35,229 bases of DNA from Chloroflexota bacterium. GTDB lineage: Bacteria > Chloroflexota > Limnocylindria > Limnocylindrales > CSP1-4. Positions 8,919 through 16,801 of the stretch are shown here, in pieces. The notes beneath the pieces are model-generated. The model had not been told where the DNA came from, made no database searches, and worked only from the letters and a program-made list of their open reading frames with translations. The position numbers and the translations under genes are program-made. The DNA lies in assembly GCA_003158875.1 (NCBI GenBank), contig PMLK01000085.1, forward strand, positions 1 to 35,229, written 5' to 3'. Numbering within the stretch: position 1 is the stretch's first letter; every line of letters begins with the position of its first letter.

Positions 8919-9395
8919 ATGCGAGTTGTGCTGGCCGCTGACCATGCCGGAGCCGAGCTCAAGGCCGAGTTGCTGGCGCGACTCGCGCCGCTGGGCCATG
9001 AGCTGATCGACCTCGGCGGCGACGGCTCGAATCCCCAGGACGACTACCCGGACTTTGCCCGGGCCCTGGCGCTGGCGATCCTCGACGGCCAGGCCGACCG
9101 CGGCCTGCTCATCTGCGGCAGCGGCGTTGGGGCTTCCATCGCCGCGTCCAAGATGCCGGGCATTCGGGCCGGCCTGTGCCACGACACGTACTCCGCCGGC
9201 CAGGGCGTCGAACACGACGACATGAACGTTCTGGCCCTCGGCGCTCGCGTCATCGGTATCGAGACGGCCGTTTCATGTGCCACGGCCTTCCTGGCGGCCG
9301 AGTTCAGCGGCGAGCCCCGCCATGTCCGCCGCGTGAACAAGATTCGAGCCATCGAGGCCGAAGCGGCGAATATGGAGATCGCTCGAGAGTCGTAG
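8919..9395 (+). CDS. rpiB: Ribose-5-phosphate isomerase B
   Basis: Interconverts ribose-5-phosphate and ribulose-5-phosphate. The product has about 158 residues, the normal RpiB length. The N-terminal VVLAADHAG motif and the LICGSGVG loop with the catalytic cysteine are present, as is the C-terminal [12 protein letters not shown] helix. Two ATGs lie in frame at 8913 and 8919. The AGGAGG at 8905-8910 is only 2 bases from the first but 8 from the second, so 8919 is the more likely start. The gene follows tkt by about 30 bases and is probably cotranscribed with it. Members of the RpiB/LacAB family can also isomerise allose-6-phosphate or galactose-6-phosphate, but the context favours the pentose phosphate role. 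Confidence 0.95.
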   Translation: MRVVLAADHAGAELKAELLARLAPLGHELIDLGGDGSNPQDDYPDFARALALAILDGQADRGLLICGSGVGASIAASKMPGIRAGLCHDTYSAGQGVEHDDMNVLALGARVIGIETAVSCATAFLAAEFSGEPRHVRRVNKIRAIEAEAANMEIARES

Positions 9396-9575
9396 CCGCC
9401 GTCAGCCCGCTCGGGAGCACAGAGACGCCGGCTGCACGACCGGCACGTCACGGGGAACGTCCGAACTTGCCACGGTCGCGCATGGCCCGGTGCCTGTATC
9501 GTTTCGGGAAGACACATCCGCTGCGATCATGATTTCCGCCAAGCGGAGACACCGCGCCAACCACGAGGCCGCCAA

Positions 9576-11357
9576 ATGCAGGAACTCGCCCTGGACCTAT
9601 CTCTCCACGACGCCGCTCTGGAGACGGCACTCGAGGCGGCCGCCGACCGCGCCGTTCGGGAGAGCTGGGCGGACCGGGCGGTCGGCCGGCGGGACCCGTC
9701 GGTCTGGAGCGACGAAGACCTGGTCCAGCGAGCCATTGCCACGCGCCTCGGCTGGCTCGAAGCCCCATTCCACTTTGCGGACGAGACCGGCACGCTGGGG
9801 GCATTCGCGGCGGGCATCCACGCCGAAGGCTTCGCGACTGCGGTGCTCGGCGGCATGGGCGGCAGCAGCCTTGCGCCCGCCCTCCTGACACATGTCTTCG
9901 GCGTGGCCGAGGGCGGCACGCCCGTCCGAGTCCTGGACTCCACGGATCCCGCCGCGGTCGCCGCCGTGCTGGATGACCTCGATCCCACCTCGACGCTCTT
10001 CATCGTCTCAAGTAAGTCCGGCACCACGGCCGAACCGCTCTCATTCCAGGCGTACCAGTGGGAGCGGATCGCCGCCGCGTTGAAGGCAGGGCACGTGGGT
10101 CGGCAAACGAGGCCCGGCGATTTCGTGGCCGCAATTACCGATCCGGGCAACAGCCTCCGCGCCATCCCCCATCACGACGAACTGCGCGAGACGTTCCTCA
10201 ACACACCCGACGTAGGCGGGCGCTATTCCGCGCTCACGTATGTTGGGCTCGTTCCGGGCGCGCTCCTGGGCATCGATCTGGATGCGCTGCTCGAGAAGGC
10301 CCGGTCGATGGTCATGGCCTCCGGCACCGCCGCTCCCGCCACCAACCCCGGCCTCGCCCTCGGACTCGCAATGGGCGTGTTCGCCGCCAACGGCCGCGAC
10401 AAGCTGACCTTCGTCATCGACCGCGAGCTCTCGGCATTCGGGGCCTGGGTCGAGCAGCTGATTGCGGAGAGCACCGGCAAGGAAACCCTGGCGAGCATCG
10501 CCAATCGGACCCATGACGGCGCCGCCAAGGCGGTTCGCGTGGGAGTCGTCCCGGTCGACGCGGAGCCACTCGGCGCCGTCTCGACCTACGGCAACGATCG
10601 CGTCTTCGTCCGTATCGTTCTGGCCGGCTCGGCCGGTCCGGACACTTCGATCGGACAGAACGTGGATGCCCGCCTCGCCGAGCTGGCCGCCGCGGGCCAT
10701 CCCGTAATTCGCATCGAACTCGGCTCAAAGATCGAACTCGGCGCCGAATTCGTCCGCTGGGAAGTCGCCACGGCACTGGCCGGCATCGTCCTGGGCATCG
10801 ACCCCTTCGACCAGCCCAACGTCGAGGAAGCCAAGACCAACACCCGAGCCGTGCTGGCGGCCTACGAATCGGGCAAGGCGCCAGATGTGGACTCAACGGT
10901 CGTTGGAATCGACGATGAGAAGTCACTGGCGACCGCGCTGAAGGCCCATCTCGGCAAGATGGCGGCCGACGGCTACGTATCCATCCAGGCCTACGTGGCT
11001 CAGACGCCAGCGCGCGACGAAGCCCTCGCCGCTCTACGCGTGACGTTCCGAGATACGACGCGCCGGGCCACGACCGTCGGCTACGGACCGCGGTTTCTGC
11101 ATTCGACCGGCCAACTGCACAAGGGCGGCACGCCGACGGGCTGGTTCCTGCAGCTCATCTCGGAGCATCCCGACGATCGGGCCATTCCCGGCAAGCCGTA
11201 CAGCTTCGGCTCGCTCATCGACGCGCAGGCGCTGGGCGACGCCAACACGATCCGCGACCACGACCTGCCGATCCTGCGCATCAACCTCGGGGCGGATCCG
11301 GACGCGGGCCTCTCCGCACTCGGTCGCGCCCTGACCACGGCTCTTTCGGAGGCTTAG
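9576..11357 (+). CDS. pgi: Glucose-6-phosphate isomerase, of the transaldolase-PGI fusion type but without the transaldolase part
   Basis: Interconverts glucose-6-phosphate and fructose-6-phosphate. The 593-residue product carries the phosphosugar isomerase core: LGGMGGSSLAP at about 91-101, the phosphate-binding SSKSGTT at 145-151, and the C-terminal GQLHKGGTPTGWFLQL signature. The C-terminal RVTFRDTTRRATTVGYGPRFLHSTGQ region is typical of the PGI half of bifunctional transaldolase/PGI proteins (about 950 residues). Here the transaldolase half is absent, and no transaldolase gene is seen in the window. The ATG at 9576 has a GAGG 7 bases upstream. It lies 180 bases after rpiB, and zwf follows 8 bases after its stop, so pgi and zwf are almost certainly cotranscribed. 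Confidence 0.92.
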   Translation: MQELALDLSLHDAALETALEAAADRAVRESWADRAVGRRDPSVWSDEDLVQRAIATRLGWLEAPFHFADETGTLGAFAAGIHAEGFATAVLGGMGGSSLAPALLTHVFGVAEGGTPVRVLDSTDPAAVAAVLDDLDPTSTLFIVSSKSGTTAEPLSFQAYQWERIAAALKAGHVGRQTRPGDFVAAITDPGNSLRAIPHHDELRETFLNTPDVGGRYSALTYVGLVPGALLGIDLDALLEKARSMVMASGTAAPATNPGLALGLAMGVFAANGRDKLTFVIDRELSAFGAWVEQLIAESTGKETLASIANRTHDGAAKAVRVGVVPVDAEPLGAVSTYGNDRVFVRIVLAGSAGPDTSIGQNVDARLAELAAAGHPVIRIELGSKIELGAEFVRWEVATALAGIVLGIDPFDQPNVEEAKTNTRAVLAAYESGKAPDVDSTVVGIDDEKSLATALKAHLGKMAADGYVSIQAYVAQTPARDEALAALRVTFRDTTRRATTVGYGPRFLHSTGQLHKGGTPTGWFLQLISEHPDDRAIPGKPYSFGSLIDAQALGDANTIRDHDLPILRINLGADPDAGLSALGRALTTALSEA

Positions 11358-11365
11358 CCAGCAGC

Positions 11366-12991
11366 ATGCCGACACGCGCCCCAGCCGCTCCGCCTCCAGC
11401 CCGAACCGCCCGTGAGCTTCGAGAGGCGGCGGCCGCAACCCACCGCCGCTCCCGCACCGACTCAGACGTGAACCCACTCCGCGAAGGCCTGCGACTGGAG
11501 CGCGTGCCCGATCCTTGCGCTTTCGTCCTCTTCGGAGCGACCGGCGATCTGGCCCACCGCAAGGTGATACCCGCCATCTACCAGCTGTGGCGGACGAACC
11601 TGCTGCCGGCCGAGTTCAGTCTCGTGGCTGTGGCGCGCCGGCCCTATACGAATGAATCGTTCGCGGCCGAAGTTCGGGCGTCGGTCGAGAAATACTCGCG
11701 CGTCCAGCCAATCGACGAAGGCGCCTGGGCGGAACTCGCCAAGCGAATCGTCTATCAGCAGCTCGACTTCGCAGACGACGCGGCGTTCGACCGCCTCTCG
11801 ACCAGGCTCGACGAACTGGACAAGGGGTGCGGCACGGCCGGCAACAGGCTTTTCTACCTTGCCACCCAGCCCTCGCAGGTCACCGAGATCGTGCGCCAGA
11901 TGGGTCGAGCGGGGCTGGACCACGAGATGCGCGGCGGAGGCTGGCGTCGGGTGATCGTGGAGAAGCCGTTCGGCCGCGACTACGACTCGGCGAGACTTCT
12001 CAATCACGAAGTCAACAAGGTCTTTCGCGAGTCGCAGGTCTATCGCATCGACCACTACCTGGGCAAGGAAACGGTCCGTAACCTGCTGGTCTTCCGTTTC
12101 GGCAACGGCATCTTCGAACCGGTCTGGAACCGCAGCTACATAGACCACGTCCAGATCACCATGGCCGAGTCGATCGGCGTCGAAGGGCGCGGCGCCTTCT
12201 ACGAAGAGACCGGCGCCACACGCGACATCCTCCAGAACCATCTCCTGCAGCTGATGACTCTGGTAGCCATGGAGCCGCCGTCCTCGTTCCAGGCCGACGC
12301 CCTGCGCGACCAGAAGCTGGCCGTCCTGCGGGCCGTCTGCACGCCGACAGCGGAGGAAATCCGGCGCGAGATCGTGCGTGGCCAGTACGGTCCCGGCTGG
12401 GTCGCCGGCGAGCCGGCTGACGGTTACCGCCAGGAGCCCGAGGTCGATCCCGAATCGGAGACGGAGACCTACGTCGCCGGCCGCTTCACGATCGACGATT
12501 GGCGCTGGAGCGGCGTGCCCTTCTACCTCCGCGCCGGCAAGCGCATGCCCAAGCGCGCCACGGAGATCGCGATCCAGTTCAAGGAAGTGCCGCTGCGCCT
12601 GTTCCGCGACTCGGCGGGCGACCCGGCGCCCAACGTCCTGGCCATGCGGATCCAGCCCGACGAGGGAATCATGCTGCGCTTCGCGGCCAAGGTTCCGGGC
12701 CTGGGGCTTGACGTGCGGACCGTGAACATGGACTTCGCCTACGACAGCTCGTTCGTGGTGGACTCGCCGGACGCCTACGAGACGCTCATCCTCGATGCCC
12801 TGCTGGGCGACGCTTCGTTGTTCACCCGAGCCGACGAGGTCGAGGCGGCCTGGTCCATCGTCACGCCGATCATCAACTCCTGGGCAGAAGTGCCGGCGCC
12901 GCATTTCCCCGACTACGCCGCCGGATCGTGGGGTCCCGAGGGGGCCGATCACCTGATCGAGCGGGACGGCCGACGGTGGCGCAGGATCTGA
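11366..12991 (+). CDS. zwf: Glucose-6-phosphate 1-dehydrogenase
   Basis: Oxidises glucose-6-phosphate to 6-phosphogluconolactone with NADP+ (or NAD+), the entry to the oxidative pentose phosphate pathway. The Rossmann motif FGATGDLAHRK is near residues 52-62, and the active-site RIDHYLGKE with its catalytic histidine region is present, as is the EKPFGRD segment. The length is 541 residues against about 490-515 for the family. The excess is an Ala/Pro/Arg-rich N-terminus of about 34 residues. If translation starts at the GTG at 11468 (before NPLREGLRLERVPDPC) the protein has the usual length, but only the ATG at 11366 has a nearby purine box (GGAGG, 13 bases away). It follows pgi by 8 bases, and its end overlaps the OpcA-like gene. 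Confidence 0.95.
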   Translation: MPTRAPAAPPPARTARELREAAAATHRRSRTDSDVNPLREGLRLERVPDPCAFVLFGATGDLAHRKVIPAIYQLWRTNLLPAEFSLVAVARRPYTNESFAAEVRASVEKYSRVQPIDEGAWAELAKRIVYQQLDFADDAAFDRLSTRLDELDKGCGTAGNRLFYLATQPSQVTEIVRQMGRAGLDHEMRGGGWRRVIVEKPFGRDYDSARLLNHEVNKVFRESQVYRIDHYLGKETVRNLLVFRFGNGIFEPVWNRSYIDHVQITMAESIGVEGRGAFYEETGATRDILQNHLLQLMTLVAMEPPSSFQADALRDQKLAVLRAVCTPTAEEIRREIVRGQYGPGWVAGEPADGYRQEPEVDPESETETYVAGRFTIDDWRWSGVPFYLRAGKRMPKRATEIAIQFKEVPLRLFRDSAGDPAPNVLAMRIQPDEGIMLRFAAKVPGLGLDVRTVNMDFAYDSSFVVDSPDAYETLILDALLGDASLFTRADEVEAAWSIVTPIINSWAEVPAPHFPDYAAGSWGPEGADHLIERDGRRWRRI

Positions 12992-14220
12992 CCGGGCCAC
13001 GTCCGGTGGCCAACTCCATTCCCGAGGTCGAGGGGCAGCTCGGCAAGCTGTGGGCGCGGGCGGCGGTCGTCCGGGCCGAAGCCGCCAAGGCTGAGGTCGC
13101 CCTCATCGCCGCCCAGGCCGAAGCCGCCGCCCGTGCAGCCGCTTCGCTTGCCGCGGCCCGCGCCACGAGCGACTCCGGCGGCCTGCACGTGGCAGCCCGA
13201 ACGAGCGTCCTGAATCTGGTGGTTCTCGCGGGCGACGAAGCCACAGCCGCATCGTGCGCGGCCACGATCGAGGCCACGGCAGGACGCCACGCGTCGCGCT
13301 CCCTGATCCTGACCGCGACCGACCACGACGGCCCCAGCGGCCTGGAGGCCCGGGTCGAAGCCCTGGCCGAAACGACGCCCAACGGCAGGACCGAAACGGG
13401 CGCGGAGATGATCCGCGTGACCGCGCACGGCGAGACGGGTCTGCACCTCGCCTCGATCATCGTGCCCTTGCTGGTCCACGACCTCCCTGTCGCCCTGTGG
13501 TGGCCGGCCGATCCGCCTTTCGGCTCGCATCGCGCCCAGCGTCTCCTGCCTATCGCCGACAGGTTGATCGTCGACGGCTCGGGCTGGTCCGGCAACGGCC
13601 TGGAACTACTGGCCCACCTCGCGACCGTGGCCCGCGAGCGGCGTCTCGTGGTAGTGGATTGGGCCTTGCTGCGGCAGGCACGCTGGCGAGAGGCCCTTGC
13701 CTCCGTCTACGACCTGCCCGATCTGCGCCCGCATCTGGGGGCGGTACGCCGGATCGAAGTCACGTTCGCCGCCGCGGAGCCGGACGACGTGTCCGGTACG
13801 ACGAACGTGGTGCGACCGCTCTACCACGTTGCGTGGCTGGCTTCGCGCCTGGACATGAGCGTGGTCTCGCCACTCCAGCGGACGACCGATGGTCGGCACG
13901 TCGCGACTTTGCGTCAGTCGGGCCACGAGGTGGAGGTCGTGCTCGCGCCGGCCACTTCCGACCTCAGCGCGGGATCCACGGTCCGGGTCGACATCGCGTC
14001 GCGCCTGCGTGGCGCCGAACTCGTCGGCCGCGCGACCGCGACCGACCAGAGGGTCGACGTCTCGATTCTCGACAATGGTCACGAAAGGGTCCGTCGAACC
14101 TACGCCGTGCCGCAGCTCAACGAAGTCGATCTGCTCGGCCAGGCCGTCGAGGAGGGCGCCTCCGATCCCGTATCGGTAGATGCACTAGCTACCGCCGGTC
14201 GGTTGCTGGGCGTAGATTAG
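12976..14220 (+). CDS. opcA: OpcA-like glucose-6-phosphate dehydrogenase assembly protein
   Basis: OpcA proteins are required for assembly or redox activation of G6PDH in cyanobacteria and actinobacteria. The product (about 414 residues) has the family's central LPVALWWPADPPF segment and the VDGSGW region after it. The N-terminus adds a strongly Ala-rich helical stretch (roughly residues 20-55) that looks like a coiled coil and is longer than in usual OpcA (about 300-350 residues). The start is uncertain: the GTG at 12976 overlaps the zwf end by 16 bases, an in-frame GTG at 13006 is possible, and neither has a good ribosome binding site. Overlap suggests translational coupling to zwf. The N- and C-terminal parts are divergent, so the assignment rests on the motif and the position. 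Confidence 0.82.
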   Translation: MAQDLTGPRPVANSIPEVEGQLGKLWARAAVVRAEAAKAEVALIAAQAEAAARAAASLAAARATSDSGGLHVAARTSVLNLVVLAGDEATAASCAATIEATAGRHASRSLILTATDHDGPSGLEARVEALAETTPNGRTETGAEMIRVTAHGETGLHLASIIVPLLVHDLPVALWWPADPPFGSHRAQRLLPIADRLIVDGSGWSGNGLELLAHLATVARERRLVVVDWALLRQARWREALASVYDLPDLRPHLGAVRRIEVTFAAAEPDDVSGTTNVVRPLYHVAWLASRLDMSVVSPLQRTTDGRHVATLRQSGHEVEVVLAPATSDLSAGSTVRVDIASRLRGAELVGRATATDQRVDVSILDNGHERVRRTYAVPQLNEVDLLGQAVEEGASDPVSVDALATAGRLLGVD

Positions 14221-14299
14221 AACCGGTACCGCGGTCGGGCCCGGGGAACCGGCACGGAACTCCATCGACGGCAACGGCGGGCAGCAGGAGTCCGGACTC

Positions 14300-15169
14300 A
14301 TGACCGAGCACGACCCCGATTTCTTTCCCACGGCAGATCGCTGGGTCGGCGCCGTCGCCGGATCGCTGCCGGCGCCGAACAAGGGCGAGCCCGAACTGAC
14401 CGTCCTCGCGGATGCACCGGCTGTCGCCTTCGAGGCCGCGCAGCGGATCGCCGCCGCTCTGATAGCGGCAGTCGACAGGCGAGGTCGGGTCGACTTCTGT
14501 ACCACCGGCGGCAGCACGCCCATCGCGATTTACCGGCTGCTGTCGCAGTCGCCGTTTGTGGACGACATTCCCTGGCAGCACGTTCACGTCTGGTGGGGAG
14601 ACGACCGCTTCGTTCCGAGAGGCCACCCCGACTCCAACGTCACAGCTCTGGACGATGTCCTTCTCGGCGGCGCATCGGCGGCGGGGGGAGCGCCGCTGCC
14701 CAGCGCCAACATCCATCCCTGGCCGACCGATCTGGCCCTGGGCGAGTATCGGGACAACCACTGGTGCGCCGCGCGCTACGCCGAGCAACTCGGCTCGAGC
14801 GTGCCGATCGTCGACGGCAACTGGCCGGGCTTCGATCTGATCCTCGTCGGCGTCGGCGACGACGGCCATGTCCTGTCGTGCTTTCCCGAGTCGGATGCGC
14901 TGGACAGCAGGGCCTGGACGATGGGAGTGCCGGCTCCGTCTCACATCGGACCCCACCTGCCGCGCGTGACCGTCAACCCGAGACTGCTGGAAGCGGCCCC
15001 CGTTCTGGTCGTGACTTCCGGCAGCGGCAAGGCCGCGGCTCTGGGCCACGTCTTCGGCGAGGTGCGCGACGAGCGGCGCTGGCCCGTGCAGCGGGCACGC
15101 CGTACCGGAGCGGTGTGGATCGTGGACGAAGCCGCCGCGGCCGATATCCCGGCCCAGCCGGGGACTTAG
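14300..15169 (+). CDS. pgl: 6-phosphogluconolactonase
   Basis: Hydrolyses 6-phosphogluconolactone, the product of G6PDH, to 6-phosphogluconate. The 289-residue protein is of the DevB/SOL type. It shows the substrate-binding TTGGSTPIAIYRLL motif, HVHVWWGDDRFVP, and the catalytic-region GVGDDGHVLSCFPES, where most members read GxGxDGHxASLFP. Length is slightly above the usual 230-270 because of an N-terminal extension of about 30 residues. An AGGAG lies 9 bases before the ATG at 14300. It is 79 bases after the OpcA-like gene and closes the plus-strand carbon block. The next gene is convergent, with only 3 bases between the stops. No 6-phosphogluconate dehydrogenase gene follows. Confidence 0.94.
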   Translation: MTEHDPDFFPTADRWVGAVAGSLPAPNKGEPELTVLADAPAVAFEAAQRIAAALIAAVDRRGRVDFCTTGGSTPIAIYRLLSQSPFVDDIPWQHVHVWWGDDRFVPRGHPDSNVTALDDVLLGGASAAGGAPLPSANIHPWPTDLALGEYRDNHWCAARYAEQLGSSVPIVDGNWPGFDLILVGVGDDGHVLSCFPESDALDSRAWTMGVPAPSHIGPHLPRVTVNPRLLEAAPVLVVTSGSGKAAALGHVFGEVRDERRWPVQRARRTGAVWIVDEAAAADIPAQPGT

Positions 15170-15172
15170 CGC

Positions 15173-15469
15173 CTAGGCTTCGGTCTTTGCCGAGTCACGC
15201 GCCTGGACGGCCGCCAGAGCCGCGTTGACGTTGCCGCCCAGGGCCTTGAGCAACTGCAGGTACTCGGCCCGATCCTCGGGCTTCACCGACGCGGGGACAC
15301 TCGTCGTGCTCACCGTGGCGGCGGGCGTGGAGAGAGCGGCGACAGTCGCCCCGGATGAGGCGCCACCCTTGGCGGCCGGCGGAGGCGACTTTCGGGCCGG
15401 CGCCGCCTGGGCTGCACTGGCTTGCTTGGCTGATGTGTTGGACGTTGCGTCTATGGCACTTACGTTCAT
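15173..15469 (-). CDS. Small Ala-rich hypothetical protein, 98 residues
   Basis: A 98-residue protein with a low-complexity Ala/Ser/Thr/Pro-rich first two thirds, probably disordered, and a more ordered C-terminus (EDRAEYLQLLKALGGNVNAALAAVQARD) that should form two helices. The ATG at 15469 is preceded by AAGGTG 8-9 bases upstream. It lies 66 bases downstream of the second five-helix membrane protein in the same direction and could be the last gene of that operon. No family is recognised. Its codon use is like that of its neighbours. The low complexity means the call rests mainly on the ribosome binding site and position. Confidence 0.5.
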   Translation of the reverse strand: MNVSAIDATSNTSAKQASAAQAAPARKSPPPAAKGGASSGATVAALSTPAATVSTTSVPASVKPEDRAEYLQLLKALGGNVNAALAAVQARDSAKTEA

Positions 15470-15535
15470 GGCTGGGTCACCTTCTTGCGTACGGAAGGTA
15501 TCGGTCGCCTACCAGCAGGAGTTAGCAAATCGTGC

Positions 15536-16162
15536 CTACGCAGCCTCCGCCGGCTCGAACCTGGACTTGCGCAGGAACCAGATGAACATGACCGCACCGG
15601 TCGCGGCGAAACCGAGCAGGCTGACGTTGAGGATGGCGTAGGGCCAGCTGAGGTCGGTCCCGACGACGAGCGAACTGGGAATGCTGCCGAGCGTGGTGGA
15701 GAAGCTGTTCAGCGAGTCCACCTGATCGCCGGCCTCCACGCCGTAGATCTGCGGGACTATGTAGAGCGCCGACGCCACGACCAGCAGAACCGACACGATC
15801 CGGAAGGTGGTCGGGTTGTCGTCCGAGTCGCCGGTTACCTTCGCCAGAAGCGCCCAGAACAGCACCAGAGCCGCGATCGGGGCCGTGATCGGCAGTGCCA
15901 GATCCTGACTCAGGTAGAGGTTGGGGAAGAGGAAGATGGCGCTCAGGGCCAGCGTGATGACCATCAGGGCGTCACGCATGAGCACGTAGCTGAGCCACCA
16001 GACGTCGCCGCCGAAGCGGAGCGTCAGACCCTGCAGATACCGGATCACGTACGGTCGGGCGAAGTGGAGAGCCAGGGTGAAAGACCACAGGATGGGCAGT
16101 ACCGCGGCCACGGACAGAACGAGCCAGTACTGCGTTCCCTGAACGAGGGCTTGCTGATCCAT
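15536..16162 (-). CDS. Five-helix membrane protein, paralog of the gene upstream (redox module subunit B)
   Basis: A 208-residue integral membrane protein with five predicted helices at about residues 11-35, 58-80, 91-111, 121-144 and 174-197. It is clearly homologous to the protein encoded just upstream: both share LALHxARPY at the end of helix 1, a LTLRFGGDVWW / FTLRLGADLWW segment, and YVxMRD before helix 2. The shared histidine in ALHxARPY is the only conserved candidate heme or metal ligand. The ATG at 16162 lies 9 bases after the first paralog's stop. I do not recognise a named family. Pairing with the Fe-S flavoprotein suggests it helps anchor that enzyme or pass electrons to quinone, which is inference. 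Confidence 0.85.
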   Translation of the reverse strand: MDQQALVQGTQYWLVLSVAAVLPILWSFTLALHFARPYVIRYLQGLTLRFGGDVWWLSYVLMRDALMVITLALSAIFLFPNLYLSQDLALPITAPIAALVLFWALLAKVTGDSDDNPTTFRIVSVLLVVASALYIVPQIYGVEAGDQVDSLNSFSTTLGSIPSSLVVGTDLSWPYAILNVSLLGFAATGAVMFIWFLRKSRFEPAEAA

Positions 16163-16171
16163 CGTTGTCTC

Positions 16172-16801
16172 CTAGCTCCGGGCCGCGGGCAGACCAGCCG
16201 CGGATTCGGTCTTGCGCGGCGACGGCGAGGCCATTCGCAAGTTGTAAGCAACGGCCACCAGACCCATGACCCCGACCATCGCTCCGGACAGATAGCAGAG
16301 GACGAGCGCCCACGTCTGGTTCTGGGAACTCACCAGGATCGACGACAGTTGCGTCGCATAGCTGCTGGCGACGGTCGTCATCTGGCTGCCCAGGAAGTAG
16401 GGCACCAGGTAGAGCGTCGCGCCGAGGCCGATCAGCATCGTCTGCAGCTGGAAGCTGCGCGGGCTCGAGTCGCCTCTGGTCATGAGCTTGATCAGCAGGA
16501 CCGCGAAGGCCGCCGCCCCGGCGAGACCGCCGGTGATAGGCAGGTCGTTGTTCTTGACCACGTCGGGGTAGAAGAAGATGAAACTGCCGAGGAACACCTG
16601 AAGCAGAAAGACGTCGCGCATCCCAACGTAGATGGTCCACCACAGGTCCGCGCCCAGGCGCAGGGTGAACTTGCGAGTCATGGCCAGCATATAGGGCCGG
16701 GCCAGGTGCAGAGCCACGGCCAGCAGCCACAAGGCCACGAGCGCCGCCGCTATCGTCCCTTCGATGAACTGTTCGGCCGCGCCGAACGCGGGAGAATCCA
16801 T
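16172..16801 (-). CDS. Five-helix membrane protein (redox module subunit A)
   Basis: A 209-residue membrane protein with helices at about 14-34, 57-77, 87-105, 116-136 and 160-185, and a polar C-terminal tail. An AGGAGG is 9 bases before the ATG at 16801. The stop codon of the oxidoreductase and this ATG share one base (TGATG), so the two are translationally coupled. It is the first of two adjacent homologous membrane proteins. The loop between helices 1 and 2 carries RKFTLRLGADLWW and the conserved MRD. No heme-binding histidine pair typical of cytochrome b is visible. The function is unknown; a membrane partner of the oxidoreductase is the obvious hypothesis. Confidence 0.85.
   Translation of the reverse strand: MDSPAFGAAEQFIEGTIAAALVALWLLAVALHLARPYMLAMTRKFTLRLGADLWWTIYVGMRDVFLLQVFLGSFIFFYPDVVKNNDLPITGGLAGAAAFAVLLIKLMTRGDSSPRSFQLQTMLIGLGATLYLVPYFLGSQMTTVASSYATQLSSILVSSQNQTWALVLCYLSGAMVGVMGLVAVAYNLRMASPSPRKTESAAGLPAARS

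Noticed and set aside
7974-9215. Minus-strand open frame of 413 codons opposite transketolase and rpiB
   Set aside because: Both plus-strand genes are unambiguous; the antisense product has no domains.
11462-13000. Long open frame (512 codons) antisense to zwf
   Set aside because: It is fully opposite a well-conserved gene; its translation is Arg/Asp/Val-rich without domains. Long antisense frames are expected at this GC content.
15170-15172. Possible missing terminator or sRNA between pgl and the 98-residue gene
   Set aside because: Only 3 bases lie between the convergent stop codons; nothing can be supported there.
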